A stretch of 64,000 bases of DNA from Hyphomicrobiales bacterium (GCA_021730985.1 JAKFYI010000021.1:1-64000), one strand, 5' to 3'. Positions 15,716 through 25,439 are shown, numbered from the stretch's first letter. Translations and numbers: made by a program. The notes: a model not told the origin generated them from the letters alone.

Positions 15716-17185
15716 ATGGCCCTGCTCGACAGCGAAACCAAGTCCCGCGGCTGGTACCGCGACGGATTGCGCGGCTGGCTCGACGAAGTCCAGCGCATGG
15801 GCGAGTTGCTGCACGTCAGCAACGCGCACTGGGACGCCGAGATGGGCAGCATCACCCAGATGCTGACCGAGAAAAGCAACAACACAGCGCCTGCGATCCT
15901 GTTCGACGACATCCCAGGCTACGCCAAGGGCTTCCGCACGCTGTACGGCCACTTCTCCACCATCAAGCGAGTCGCGCTGACGCTCGGCCTGCCGCTCGAG
16001 CACGACCGCAAGGTCGATATCGTGCAGCGCTATCACGCGCGCATGCAGGACCTGAAGACGATTCCGCCGCGTTTCGTGAAGGACGGGCCGGTCCTGCAGA
16101 ACGTGCTCGAAGGCGACAAGATCGACGTGTTGAAATTCCCGGTGCCGCGGCATCACGAGCAGGACAAGGCGCGCTACATCGGCACCGGCTGCTGCGTCAT
16201 CACCCAGGATCCCGACGCCGGCTGGTTCAACCTCGGCGCCTACCGTTCGCAGGTCTATGACCGCAACACGGTCGGTTGCCAGATCACCGAGGGCAAGCAC
16301 GGCCGCATCCACCGCGACAAGTATTTCGAACGCGGCCAATCGATGAAGGTCGCGATCGTGTGCGGCCAGGATCCGCTGCTGTTCATGCTGGCGTCGTCGC
16401 CACTGCCCGAGATCGGCGAGATGGATGTGGCGGGCGGTCTGCGCGGCGAGCCGATCGACGTGGTGCGCGGACCCTACACCGGCTTTCCGATCCCGGCAGA
16501 GGCCGAGATCGTGATCGAAGGCGAGATGGTGCCGGGCCAGGTGCGGCCCGAAGGGCCGTTCGGCGAATGGATGGGCTACTACTCCGACGACACCCAGCCG
16601 CGGCCCTATGTCAGCGTGAAGACGGTGCTCCACCGCAACGACCCGATCTTGTGCTGCGCGCCGCAGCACAAGCCGGTAGACGAAACCGGACTGCTGAAGG
16701 GCATCGCGGGCGCCGCGCAAATCTGGCGCGCGCTCGACGCCTCGGGCGTGCCGGAGGTGCTTGGGGTGTGGAATCACGAGGCCGGCCCTGCGACGCGCTT
16801 CACCGTGATCCAGATCAGGCAGCGCTACCCCGGCCACGCGCGCCAGGCACTGCATATCGCGGCGGCCTGCCAGGGCGGCGCCTACGCCGGCAAATGGACC
16901 GTGGTGGTGGACGAGGACATCGACGCCGGCGAACTCGACCAGGTGTTGTGGGCGATGTGCACGCGGTTCGACCCCAAGGTGGACATCGACCTGATCCAGA
17001 AGGCCTGGGCCTCCAAACGCGATCCGCTGTTCCTGCCCGGCAACTTCAACAATCGCGTACTGATCGATTGCTGCATTCCTTACGACATGAAGCTGAAGAA
17101 CACGTTCCCGCTTGTGGTCGACGTGGGCAGCGACATGCGCGCGAAGCTGCGGGCGAAGTTCCCGCATATTTTTCCGCCGATGTAA
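15716..17185 (+). CDS. UbiD family decarboxylase (prenylated FMN-dependent)
   Basis: The 489-residue protein matches UbiD-type (de)carboxylases acting on aromatic or alpha,beta-unsaturated acids with prFMN. Clear segments are AILFDDIPGYAKGFRTLYG (56-80), TGCCVITQDPDAGWFNLG, VAIVCGQDPLLFMLASS, and the active-site loop VRPEGPFGEWMGYYS, which keeps both conserved glutamates. ATG 15716 has AGGAG 8 nt upstream. No UbiX (prFMN synthase) gene is in the window, so prFMN must come from elsewhere. Two TctC-type binding proteins follow, suggesting an imported aromatic acid as substrate. Confidence 0.9.
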   Translation: MALLDSETKSRGWYRDGLRGWLDEVQRMGELLHVSNAHWDAEMGSITQMLTEKSNNTAPAILFDDIPGYAKGFRTLYGHFSTIKRVALTLGLPLEHDRKVDIVQRYHARMQDLKTIPPRFVKDGPVLQNVLEGDKIDVLKFPVPRHHEQDKARYIGTGCCVITQDPDAGWFNLGAYRSQVYDRNTVGCQITEGKHGRIHRDKYFERGQSMKVAIVCGQDPLLFMLASSPLPEIGEMDVAGGLRGEPIDVVRGPYTGFPIPAEAEIVIEGEMVPGQVRPEGPFGEWMGYYSDDTQPRPYVSVKTVLHRNDPILCCAPQHKPVDETGLLKGIAGAAQIWRALDASGVPEVLGVWNHEAGPATRFTVIQIRQRYPGHARQALHIAAACQGGAYAGKWTVVVDEDIDAGELDQVLWAMCTRFDPKVDIDLIQKAWASKRDPLFLPGNFNNRVLIDCCIPYDMKLKNTFPLVVDVGSDMRAKLRAKFPHIFPPM

Positions 17186-17198
17186 GGTCTTGCTCAGT

Positions 17199-17304
17199 TG
17201 TCATCGCCCGCGAAAACGGGCGATCCAGTCAACACCAGGAAGCAACGCAGTGTGTTTCTTTCGTCTCCGCGAATCCTGGATGCCGGCTTTCGCGGTCATG
17301 ACAG
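17199..17304. repeat. Dispersed palindromic repeat, family B, copy 2 (overlaps a coding start)
   Basis: TGTCATCGCCCGCGAAAACG opens the unit and GGATGCCGGCTTTCGCGGTC closes it. The right arm lies inside the next open frame and supplies its candidate start codons (ATG 17280, ATG 17298) and part of the signal peptide. Confidence 0.85.
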
Positions 17305-18290
17305 CGCTCGCTTTGGCGGGCAGCGCATCCGCTCACGCCCAAAGCGTCGCCAATTTCTATAAAGGCAAGAATATCTCGCTGGCGATCAGCTTCAGCCCCG
17401 GCGGCGGATACGACCTCTACGCCCGCACGCTGGCTCGCCACATCGGCAAGCACATCCCTGGCAACCCGCAGATCGTGCCGCAGAACATGCCGGGCGCCGG
17501 GGGCCTGCGCGTCGCGCAATTCTTCAATCAAGCGGCCCCGAAGGACGGCCTGATGTTCGGCACCTTTACCCGCATGGCAGGCATCGCGCCGCTGTTCGAC
17601 CCGGGCCAGAACTACGATAGCGCCAAGTTGATATGGCTCGGCGCCATCACTGACGCCGTGAGCGTGTGCATCACCTGGCACACATCGCCGGTGAAGACCT
17701 GGAATGACTTCCTCGCGAAGCCGCTCACCATGGGCGGCACCGGGGCCGGCGGCGAAATAAATATTTTCACCAACCTCTACAAGAACGTGTTCGGCGCCAA
17801 CATCAAACTTGTTTCCGGATACCCCGGAACGGCTGAGATCATGCTCGCCATTGAGCGCGGCGAACTCGACGGCGTCTGCGGCATCGACTGGACCACCATC
17901 AAAACCCAGCGCCAGCGATGGATCACGGAGAAGCAGATCAACGTTATCGCCCAGTCGGCCTTCAGGAAGGATCCCGACCTGCCAAACGTCCCGCTGGTTA
18001 TGGAACTGACCAAGGATCCCGAGAAGCTCCAGATCCTGAAGCTGTTCGTATCGGCACACGAGTTTGCGCGACCCTATGCCGCCCCGCCCGGCATCCCGGC
18101 CGACCGCGCTGCCGCATTGATCACGGCCTTCGATGCGACGACAAAGGATCCCGACTTCCTCGCCGAGACGGCCAAGCTCCAGATGGAGGTCGCTCCGGTT
18201 AGCGGCAAAAAGCTCGCCGATATGCTCGCTGAACTTTACACCACGCCGGAGGCCGTCCTTACCAAAGCCAGAGCAGCCATCGCCCGTTAA
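17250..18290 (+). CDS. TctC/Bug-type tripartite tricarboxylate binding protein
   Basis: The mature region starts after AHAQ and follows the Bug pattern: FYKGKNISLAISFSPGGGYD, QNMPGAGGLRVAQFF, a GGTGAGGEINIFTN stretch in the cleft, then GYPGTAEIMLAIERGELDG. Bug proteins bind carboxylic or aromatic acids in the periplasm. The start is uncertain. GTG 17250 has AGGAAG 7 nt upstream and gives a 346-residue protein. ATG 17280 or ATG 17298 give shorter leaders but poor ribosome binding sites. The leader is built partly from a family-B repeat. No TctA/TctB genes are present. Confidence 0.8.
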   Translation: MCFFRLRESWMPAFAVMTALALAGSASAHAQSVANFYKGKNISLAISFSPGGGYDLYARTLARHIGKHIPGNPQIVPQNMPGAGGLRVAQFFNQAAPKDGLMFGTFTRMAGIAPLFDPGQNYDSAKLIWLGAITDAVSVCITWHTSPVKTWNDFLAKPLTMGGTGAGGEINIFTNLYKNVFGANIKLVSGYPGTAEIMLAIERGELDGVCGIDWTTIKTQRQRWITEKQINVIAQSAFRKDPDLPNVPLVMELTKDPEKLQILKLFVSAHEFARPYAAPPGIPADRAAALITAFDATTKDPDFLAETAKLQMEVAPVSGKKLADMLAELYTTPEAVLTKARAAIAR

Positions 18291-18316
18291 TTTCCAGTAC
18301 CAGTCAGAGACCGGTC

Positions 18317-19345
18317 ATGAAGAATTGCCTCCGCCTGCTTTGCCCTGCTGCTCTCGTTGGCGCGCTTTGCGTGTCCGTCACGGCGGCGCGCGCCCAGAAC
18401 GTCGAGGAATTCTACAAGGGCAAATCCGTCAACGTGCTGATCGGCTTCTCGGTTGGCGGCGGCTACGACCTCTACGCGCGCCACCTCGCCCGCCACATGG
18501 GCAAGCACATTCCCGGCAAGCCCAACATGCTGCCGCAGAACATGGCCGGTGCCGGTTCGCTTCGCGCCGCCGCGTTCCTCTATTCGGCGGCGCCGAAGGA
18601 CGGCACCTCGATCGGCACATTCTCGCGGACCACTGGCATCAATCCGCTGTTGGAAAGCGGCGCGACGTTCGACGGCACCAAGTTCACCTGGCTCGGCAGC
18701 GTTACCGACGACACCAGCCTGTGCATCACCTGGCACACCTCACCGGTGAAAACCTGGAAGGATTTCATCGAGAAGCCGGTCACGCTCGGCGGCCAGGGCC
18801 CGTCATCCGAGCCCGATATATTTGCGCGGCTTTACAAGAACGTGTTTGGCGCCCCGATCAAGCTGGTCGCCGGTTACCCCGGCACCAACGAGATCATGCT
18901 GGCGATGGAGCGCGGCGAGGTCGATGGGCTCTGCGGCCTGTCGTGGAGCACCATCAAGGGCCGCCACGCCGCGTGGCTGCGGGACAAGAAGATCAACCTG
19001 ATCGTCCAGGCGGCGTTCCGCAAAGAGCCGGAGATCGGCGAGGTGCCGCTGATCGTGGACCAGACCAAGGACGAGGAGAAAATCCAGATCCTCAAGCTGA
19101 TCCTGGCCGCCCAGGAAATGGCGCGGCCGTTCGCGGCGCCGCCCGACATCCCGGCAGACCGCAAGGCCGCGCTGATCGCGGCGTTCGACGCCACGATGAA
19201 GGATCCGGAGTTCCTCGCCGAGGCGAAGAAGCTCAATATCGACGTCAACCCGGTGACGGCCGGCGCGCTCGACAAGCTGCTCGCCGAACTCTACGCGACG
19301 CCCAAGGACGTGGTGAAGAAGGCCAGCGAGGCGATTACCAAGTGA
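18317..19345 (+). CDS. TctC/Bug-type tripartite tricarboxylate binding protein (tandem paralog)
   Basis: The 342-residue protein is a close paralog of the gene 26 bp upstream: signal peptide (KNCLRLLCPAALVGALCVSV, cleaved near ARAQ), VEEFYKGKSVNVLIGFSVGG, PQNMAGAGSLRAAAFLYSAA, and GYPGTNEIMLAMERGEVDGL. The shared CITWHTSPVKTW block makes the duplication obvious. ATG 18317 begins a normal signal peptide. The pair probably recognises related acids delivered to the UbiD or molybdenum enzymes beside it. Confidence 0.9.
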   Translation: MKNCLRLLCPAALVGALCVSVTAARAQNVEEFYKGKSVNVLIGFSVGGGYDLYARHLARHMGKHIPGKPNMLPQNMAGAGSLRAAAFLYSAAPKDGTSIGTFSRTTGINPLLESGATFDGTKFTWLGSVTDDTSLCITWHTSPVKTWKDFIEKPVTLGGQGPSSEPDIFARLYKNVFGAPIKLVAGYPGTNEIMLAMERGEVDGLCGLSWSTIKGRHAAWLRDKKINLIVQAAFRKEPEIGEVPLIVDQTKDEEKIQILKLILAAQEMARPFAAPPDIPADRKAALIAAFDATMKDPEFLAEAKKLNIDVNPVTAGALDKLLAELYATPKDVVKKASEAITK

Positions 19346-19372
19346 CCTCCGAGTCCGCGCGCCGCGCCCCGG

Positions 19373-19487
19373 TGTCATGCCCGCGAAAGCGGGCATCCAG
19401 TAACCACAGACCTTCCTTGTAACCACTGGCCGGTCACCCATACACTCATCGGGTACTGGATCACCCGCTTTCGCGGGTGATGACAGC
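19373..19487. repeat. Dispersed palindromic repeat, family B, copy 3
   Basis: TGTCATGCCCGCGAAAGCGG...CATCCAG and TACTGGATCACCCGCTTTCG..GATGACAG frame the gap before the molybdenum-hydroxylase gene. The interior (ACCACAGACCTTCC..) differs from other copies. Confidence 0.9.
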
Positions 19488-19526
19488 GGAGCGTGTGGCG
19501 TGATTGCGGAACAGAAATAAACGTCC

Positions 19527-21848
19527 ATGCCTTCTCTGATCGGTTCGCGCATCACCCGCCTGGAGGACGAGCCGCTGCTGCGCGGCAAGGGCCGATTCGT
19601 CGATGACATCGCGCTGCCGGGCCTGCTCCACGTCGCGTTCGTGCGCAGCCCGCATCCACACGCCCTGATCCGCGGCGTCGATGCGCAAGCGGCGCTGGCG
19701 CTGCCCGGCGTCCACAACGTGCTGACGCTGGACGACATCGCCAAGGTGATGACCAAGCGCCGCATGGTGCGAATCTCGAACTCCGGTATGCCGCTCGACA
19801 AGGCTTGGTTGTTCGCGCTCGCCAATGGCGAAGTCTGCTACGTGGGCGAGCCGGTGGCGCTGGTTGTCGCCGACGACCGCTACATCGCCGAGGACGCGGC
19901 GGCGCTGGTCGCGGTGGATTACGACATCCAGCCGTTCGTCGCCGACGTGCGCAAAGCAGCGTCGGGGCCGCCGGTGCGGCGCGAACTCAACACCAACGTC
20001 ATCACAAGCTACAAGGTGAACTTCGGCGACACCGACGCCGCGTTCGCCAGGGCGTCGCACGTCTTCAAGCAGGAGCTGTGGCAGCACCGCGGCGCAGCGC
20101 ACTCGATCGAGGCGCGCGGCACCGTCGCGGAGGTCCGCAGCGCCGACGGCGGCATCACCGTTCATGCTTCGACGCAGAAGGTGCACGACCTGCAGCAAAC
20201 GCTGACCACCCTGCTCGACATGGACGAGAGCCTGCGGGTCGCAGCGCCCGACATCGGCGGCGGCTTCGGCGCCAAGCTGTGCGTCTATTCCGAGGATGTC
20301 GCAGTGGTGGCCGCGGCGAAGCTGCTCGGCCGCTCGCTGAAATGGGCCGAGGACCGCCGCGAATATTTCACCAACGCGGTGCACGAGCGTGACCAGTACT
20401 GGTCGCTGGAGATCGCGGTCGATGCCGAGGCGCGCGTGCTCGGCATCCGCGGCCAGCTTTTGCACGATACCGGCGCCTACACGGTGCAGGATCCGAACAT
20501 TCCCTACAATTCGGCATCCACCATGAGCGGCCCCTACGCAATTCCGGCGCTCAACATCGACGTCACCATTGCCATGACCAACACCACGCCGGTGTCGTCG
20601 GTGCGCGGCGCCGGCTATCCGCAGGCCTCGTTCGCGATGGAGCGGCTGCTTGACGCTGTGGCGCGCAACTTGAAGCTCGACCGTGCCGAGGTGCGCCGCC
20701 GCAACCTCATCCCGCCGCAGAAGATGCCCTACCAGAAACCGATCAAAGCGCGCTCCGGCGTCACCATCCAGTACGACAGCGGCGACTATCCGGCGTGCCA
20801 AGCCGAGGTGCTCGCCGCGATCGGCTGGGACGATTTCCGCAAACGCCAGAACGAGGCGCGCTCGCGCGGCCGCCATCTCGGCATCGGACTTTCTCACGGC
20901 GTGAAGGGCACCGGGCGCGGCCCGTTCGAGTCCGGGCTGGTGCGAATATCGCGCACCGGCAAGATCACCATCTTCACGGGCGCCTCCGCGATGGGCCAGG
21001 GCCTGCACACGGCGCTGGCGCAGATTGCGGCAAGCCAGCTCGGCGTCGGCATCGACCGCATCAAGGTGGTGGCGAGCGACACCGCCACCGTTTCGCTGGG
21101 GCTCGGCGGTTTTGCCAGCCGCCAGACCGTCACGGCCGGATCGTCGGTGCATCTCGCCGCCAAGGCGGTCGCCGACAAGGCCAAGAAGGTTGCGAGCCAC
21201 ATCCTGGAGGCGGCCGAGCACGACCTGGAACTGGCCGACGGCGAGGTCCGCGTGGTCGGCGCGCCGCAGCTCAACGTGAAGCTCGCCGAGATTGCACGCA
21301 TCTTGCAAGGCGCGCCGGGCTACGGCTTCCCGCCCGGTGTCGATCCCGGCCTCGAGTCCAACGTCATGCACCGCACCGATCCGCTCGCCTACGCCAACGC
21401 CTGTCACGCCGCTGAGGTCGATGTCGATGTCGAGACCGGCGAGGTGAGAATTCTGCGCTACGTCGCGCTGCAGGATTCCGGCGTGCTGATCAATCCGATG
21501 ATGGTCGAGGGCCAGGTCCACGGCGGCATCGTCCACGGCATCGGCAACGCATTCTACGAATGGATGGGCTACGACGCGGCGGGCCAGCCGGTCACCACCA
21601 CGTTCGCCGACTACCTGATGCCGACCGCGACGGAGGTGCCTATGCTCGAGACGCTCTACAAGGAGACGCCATCGCCGCTCAATCCGCTCGGCGTCAAGGG
21701 CGTCGGCGAGGCCGGCACCATTCCCGCCGCCGCCGCGCTGATCTCTGCGGTGGAGGATGCGCTGACGCCGTTCAACGTGCACATCGGGCACGTACCGCTG
21801 ACGCCGATGAAGCTGGTGGAGATGATCCGCGCCGGCCGGCCGGATTGA
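19527..21848 (+). CDS. Xanthine-dehydrogenase family molybdopterin-binding (large) subunit
   Basis: The 773-residue protein is a large subunit of a molybdenum hydroxylase. The N-terminal domain begins GSRITRLEDEPLLRGKGRFV. Moco-contact segments are DIGGGFGAKLCVYSED (about 243-258), SSVRGAGYPQASFAMERL, GASAMGQGLHTALAQIA, and the C-terminal catalytic-Glu loop KGVGEAGTIPAAAAL. The active loop is not AYRCSFR, so this is not a CO dehydrogenase. It needs FAD and 2Fe-2S partners; candidates lie at 25521-26890. It is followed after 14 nt by an amidohydrolase, suggesting hydroxylation then ring or amide hydrolysis. Confidence 0.92.
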   Translation: MPSLIGSRITRLEDEPLLRGKGRFVDDIALPGLLHVAFVRSPHPHALIRGVDAQAALALPGVHNVLTLDDIAKVMTKRRMVRISNSGMPLDKAWLFALANGEVCYVGEPVALVVADDRYIAEDAAALVAVDYDIQPFVADVRKAASGPPVRRELNTNVITSYKVNFGDTDAAFARASHVFKQELWQHRGAAHSIEARGTVAEVRSADGGITVHASTQKVHDLQQTLTTLLDMDESLRVAAPDIGGGFGAKLCVYSEDVAVVAAAKLLGRSLKWAEDRREYFTNAVHERDQYWSLEIAVDAEARVLGIRGQLLHDTGAYTVQDPNIPYNSASTMSGPYAIPALNIDVTIAMTNTTPVSSVRGAGYPQASFAMERLLDAVARNLKLDRAEVRRRNLIPPQKMPYQKPIKARSGVTIQYDSGDYPACQAEVLAAIGWDDFRKRQNEARSRGRHLGIGLSHGVKGTGRGPFESGLVRISRTGKITIFTGASAMGQGLHTALAQIAASQLGVGIDRIKVVASDTATVSLGLGGFASRQTVTAGSSVHLAAKAVADKAKKVASHILEAAEHDLELADGEVRVVGAPQLNVKLAEIARILQGAPGYGFPPGVDPGLESNVMHRTDPLAYANACHAAEVDVDVETGEVRILRYVALQDSGVLINPMMVEGQVHGGIVHGIGNAFYEWMGYDAAGQPVTTTFADYLMPTATEVPMLETLYKETPSPLNPLGVKGVGEAGTIPAAAALISAVEDALTPFNVHIGHVPLTPMKLVEMIRAGRPD

Positions 21849-21862
21849 GCAAGGAGGCCGGA

Positions 21863-23377
21863 GTGCCGAGTGACGCGACCCGTATCCTGATCCGCGGCGG
21901 GCGGATCTACGACCATGACGGCGACGTGCATCAGCCCGCGATCGCCGACCTGCTGATCGGCGGCGAGAGCATCGAGCAGATCGCGCCGTCCATCCCGGCG
22001 GCGGACGGCGTCGAGGTGATCGAGGCGAAGGGCAAGCTCGTCATCCCGGGAATGGTCAACGCGCACTATCACTCCCATGACGTGATGGCGAAGGGCATGT
22101 TCGAGGAGATGCCGTTCGACGTCTGGACGATCCACGCCAACCCCGGCGGCTACGGCGCGCGCTCGAAGCGGGAGCTGCGGCTGCGCACGTTGCTGGGCGC
22201 CGCGGAATCGCTGCGCAACGGCATCACAACCATCCAGGACTTCCTCACGGTGGTGCCGCAGGACGAAGCCACCGTCGATACCGTGCTGTCGGCCTACGAA
22301 GAGGCCGGCGTGCGCGTGGTGTTCGCGATCGCCGCGCGCGACAAGGCCGCGCTCGATATCGCGCCGTTCATTCCGAAGGACCTGCCGGATTCGATCCGGC
22401 AACGGCTCTCGGGTTCGGATACCAGCGCGAAGCGCGAGCTCGATTTCGTCGAAGGCCAGATCAAGCGGCTCGGCCTCAACCCGACGCCGCGCCAGACCTG
22501 GGCACTGGCGCCGTCGGCGCCGCAGCGTTGCTCGCACGAACTGCTGGAGGGCATCGCCGCGCTGTCGGGCAAGTACGGACTTCCGGTGTTCACCCACGTT
22601 TACGAGACACGCATCCAGGCTGCCGCGGCGCGCGTGCAGGAAGAAATCTCGCTGCTCGAAGTGCTGGCGAGAGCCGGGTTGATGAACGAGCGGCTCAACC
22701 TCGTCCACGGCGTCTGGCTGACCGCCGCCGATATCGCGCAACTCGCCGGCGCGGGCGCACGCGTCATCCACAATCCGATCAGCAATCTCAAGCTTAAGAG
22801 CGGCGTCGCGCCGATCCTCGATTTGTACCGCGCCGGCGTCGAAGTGGCGCTCGGTTGCGACAACTACAGTTGCGCCGAGACCCAGAACATCTTCCTCGCC
22901 ATGCGGATGCTGTGCCTGCTGCCGTCGGTGACCGACCCGGAGCCGCACCCGGTCAACGCGGCCTATGCGTTGCGCGCGGCGACGCTGCACGGCGCGCGCG
23001 CGGTGGGGCTCGGCGGCAAGGCCGGCGCACTCAAGCCGGGGATGGCCGCGGACCTGTCGATCCTCGATCTCAACGAACTGGCGTACGTGCCGTTCAACAG
23101 CGCGGCGCGGCAGACCGTATACGCCGAATTCGGCCGCGCGGTGGAGACGGTGATCGTCGCCGGCCGCCCGGTGGTGCGCGATGGAAAACTGGTCATGCTG
23201 GACGAGGCGGCGCTCGCGGCCGAGGCAGCCGAACTCCTGCCGGAGTTCCGGCGCGATGCGCAGGCGCTGGCCAGCCGGAACAGCGACCTGATCGCGCCGC
23301 TGCTGACCGCCAATCGCTCCGCCTGGAAGGTCCCGCTCGACTTCGAGCGCTACATCGGGCGCGGCAAGACGCGCTGA
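21863..23377 (+). CDS. Amidohydrolase family protein (cytosine deaminase/atrazine hydrolase-like)
   Basis: The 504-residue metal-dependent hydrolase starts at GTG 21863, with AAGGAGG at 21851-21857. It has an N-terminal beta strand domain (ILIRGGRIYDHDG), the metal motif NAHYHSH (H68 and H70), VFTHVYET and NLVHGVWL for the later His ligands, and CDNYSCAETQ holding the catalytic Asp. Such enzymes remove an amino or amide group from purine-, pyrimidine- or triazine-like rings. It is coupled to the preceding molybdenum hydroxylase gene (14-nt gap), so the two likely act in sequence. Confidence 0.88.
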   Translation: MPSDATRILIRGGRIYDHDGDVHQPAIADLLIGGESIEQIAPSIPAADGVEVIEAKGKLVIPGMVNAHYHSHDVMAKGMFEEMPFDVWTIHANPGGYGARSKRELRLRTLLGAAESLRNGITTIQDFLTVVPQDEATVDTVLSAYEEAGVRVVFAIAARDKAALDIAPFIPKDLPDSIRQRLSGSDTSAKRELDFVEGQIKRLGLNPTPRQTWALAPSAPQRCSHELLEGIAALSGKYGLPVFTHVYETRIQAAAARVQEEISLLEVLARAGLMNERLNLVHGVWLTAADIAQLAGAGARVIHNPISNLKLKSGVAPILDLYRAGVEVALGCDNYSCAETQNIFLAMRMLCLLPSVTDPEPHPVNAAYALRAATLHGARAVGLGGKAGALKPGMAADLSILDLNELAYVPFNSAARQTVYAEFGRAVETVIVAGRPVVRDGKLVMLDEAALAAEAAELLPEFRRDAQALASRNSDLIAPLLTANRSAWKVPLDFERYIGRGKTR

Positions 23378-23459
23378 GCGCAGGCACGCTTCTTGCTTTT
23401 TCCTTGGCGACGCGCGGCGCGACAGTCACCGGGCTTCTCGTCTTGCGCGGGGCCTTTCG

Positions 23460-24428
23460 CTATTGGGCCTTGATGCCCGCTTCCTTCACCACCCGGCCCC
23501 ACTTCGCCAGTTCGCTACGCATGAACGCACCGAACTCCTCCGGCGACATCCGCGATACCTCGGCACCTTCGTTGGCGAACTGCTTCTGCGCCTCGGGCGT
23601 ATCGAGAATGGCCGCGATCTCCTTGTGCAACCGCGCAACGATGGGCGCGGGCGTGCCGGCCGGCACGACCAGGCCGATCCAGTTTCCGGCCTCGTAGCCC
23701 GTGACTCCGGCCTCTTCGATGGTCGGCACGTCGGGCAGCGCGGGACTGCGCCGCTTGTCACCGATCCCCAGCGCGCGCAGTTTGCCGGAGCGGATATGCG
23801 GGATCGCGGAGGTGATGGAGCCAAAACCAACTTTGGTGTGGCCGCCCATCGTGTCGATCATCGCGGGCCCCGCACCCCGGAACGGCACATGAAGAATATC
23901 GGCACCGGTCATCATCTTGAACAGTTCGCCCGCCAGATGCAGCGACGCGCCAATCCCGGACGATGAATATTGAAGATCGCCCGGCTTCGCCTTGGCGAGC
24001 GCGATCAGATCCTTGACCGATTTCGCCGGCAGATCGGGATGCACGACCAGCACGGTGGGCACCGACACCAGCATCGACACCGGCGTGAACGACGTCACCG
24101 GCTCGTAGGGCAGCTTGGTGAGGTGCGGCGTCACCGTGCTGGCGATCGAGGTGATCAGCAGGGTGTAGCCGTCCTTCGGCGCGTTCGCCGCCATCTCGGT
24201 GCCGGCCACGCCGCCTGCGCCGCCGCGGTTCTCCACGATGAACTGCTTGCCCAGCCGCTCGCTCAACTGGTTGGCGACGATACGCGCCGCCAGATCGTTG
24301 ATGCCGCCCGGCGGGAACGGAACGATGATCCGCACCGGCTTTGCAGGATAGTCCTGCGCGACGGCGATGGCGGTGAGCGTGAGCAAGACGACACTGGCGT
24401 TCAGCAAAAGAGAGCAAAGACGTTTCAT
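23460..24428 (-). CDS. TctC/Bug-type tripartite tricarboxylate binding protein
   Basis: The 322-residue receptor has a signal peptide (KRLCSLLLNASVVLLTLTAI, cleaved near VAQ) and the canonical Bug pattern: YPAKPVRIIVPFPPGGINDL, ENRGGAGGVAGTEMAANAPK, DGYTLLITSIAST, and the C-terminal LAKWGRVVKEAGIKAQ. It is a tandem paralog of the gene starting 43 bp upstream, which has the same last residues. It converges on the amidohydrolase gene. No TctA/TctB partner is present. Confidence 0.92.
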   Translation of the reverse strand: MKRLCSLLLNASVVLLTLTAIAVAQDYPAKPVRIIVPFPPGGINDLAARIVANQLSERLGKQFIVENRGGAGGVAGTEMAANAPKDGYTLLITSIASTVTPHLTKLPYEPVTSFTPVSMLVSVPTVLVVHPDLPAKSVKDLIALAKAKPGDLQYSSSGIGASLHLAGELFKMMTGADILHVPFRGAGPAMIDTMGGHTKVGFGSITSAIPHIRSGKLRALGIGDKRRSPALPDVPTIEEAGVTGYEAGNWIGLVVPAGTPAPIVARLHKEIAAILDTPEAQKQFANEGAEVSRMSPEEFGAFMRSELAKWGRVVKEAGIKAQ

Positions 24429-24470
24429 CGACTGCAGATTCCAGATTGTGGGGAGAGGATTGAGGCTGCG

Positions 24471-25439
24471 CTATTGCGCCTTGATACCGGCTTCCTTGAC
24501 GACCTTGCCCCACTTGACCAGTTCGCTCTCCTGGAAGGCGCCGAACTCGGCGACTGACATGCGCACGATGTCGGCGCCAGCCGCCGCGAACTGCTGCTGG
24601 GCCTTTGGCGAATTCTGAATATCCGCGATCTCCTTGTGCAGTTTCGCCACCACCTCCGCGGGCGTGCCGGCCGGAGCCACCAGCCCCACCCAGTTGGCCG
24701 CCTCATAGCCGGGCAATCCCGCCTCGATGACGGTTGGCACATCGGGATACGCAGGGCTTCGCTGAGCTGCGCCAACGCCAAGCGTGCGCAGCTTGCCGCT
24801 TCGCGCATGCGTCATGGTCGAGGAGGTCGAGCCGAACGCGACGTGTGTGTGACCGCCCGCCACGTCGATCAAAGCCGGTGCCGCGCCCTTGAAGGGCACA
24901 TGGAGAAGGTCGATGCCCGCCATCAGCTTGAACAGTTCGCCGCCGAGATGCAGGAACGTGCCGACCCCCGACGAGGCATATTGCAGGCTGCCCGGCTTCG
25001 CCTTCGCAGCCGCGATCAACTCCTTGATCGAATGGATCGGCAGGCCCGGATTGACCGTGACGACGTTGGGCGCGGACACGATCATCGACACCGGCGCGAA
25101 GGATTTCACCGCCTCGTAGGGCAGCTTGTAGAGATGCGGATTGACCGCGGTGGCGAGCGAGACGATCAGCAGCGTGTAGCCATCCTTCGGCGCGTTCGCC
25201 ACCATCTCGGCACCCATCACGCCGCCGGCGCCGCCGCGATTCTCGACGATGAACTGCTTGCCCCATCGCTCGCTCAATTCGGCTGCGATGATGCGTCCGA
25301 CGATGTCGTTGATCGCGCCCGGCGGGAACGGCACCACGATCTTGCCGGGCTTGCTCGGATAGTCCTGGGCTGCTGCGGCGGTGGTGAGCGCGAGCAGGAT
25401 GCCCGCGGATTTGAGCAACAGAGCGCGCAGCTTCGGCAT
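24471..25439 (-). CDS. TctC/Bug-type tripartite tricarboxylate binding protein (tandem paralog)
   Basis: The 322-residue receptor mirrors its downstream neighbour in length and motif order: signal peptide with LKSAGILLALTTAAA, YPSKPGKIVVPFPPGAINDI, NRGGAGGVMGAEMVANAPK, and an identical C-terminal VVKEAGIKAQ. The pair follows a CoxS gene on the same strand by about 80 bp, so the receptors may share a transcript with the hydroxylase subunits encoded upstream. Confidence 0.92.
   Translation of the reverse strand: MPKLRALLLKSAGILLALTTAAAAQDYPSKPGKIVVPFPPGAINDIVGRIIAAELSERWGKQFIVENRGGAGGVMGAEMVANAPKDGYTLLIVSLATAVNPHLYKLPYEAVKSFAPVSMIVSAPNVVTVNPGLPIHSIKELIAAAKAKPGSLQYASSGVGTFLHLGGELFKLMAGIDLLHVPFKGAAPALIDVAGGHTHVAFGSTSSTMTHARSGKLRTLGVGAAQRSPAYPDVPTVIEAGLPGYEAANWVGLVAPAGTPAEVVAKLHKEIADIQNSPKAQQQFAAAGADIVRMSVAEFGAFQESELVKWGKVVKEAGIKAQ

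Noticed and set aside
15542-17167. Upstream half of the long minus-strand frame ending at 14567
   Set aside because: Only the 14567-15541 part encodes a binding protein with its leader; the rest is antisense to the UbiD gene.
19527-21848. Carbon monoxide dehydrogenase (CoxL) call for the large subunits
   Set aside because: The active-site loop AYRCSFR with the Cu-binding cysteine is missing in all three large subunits.
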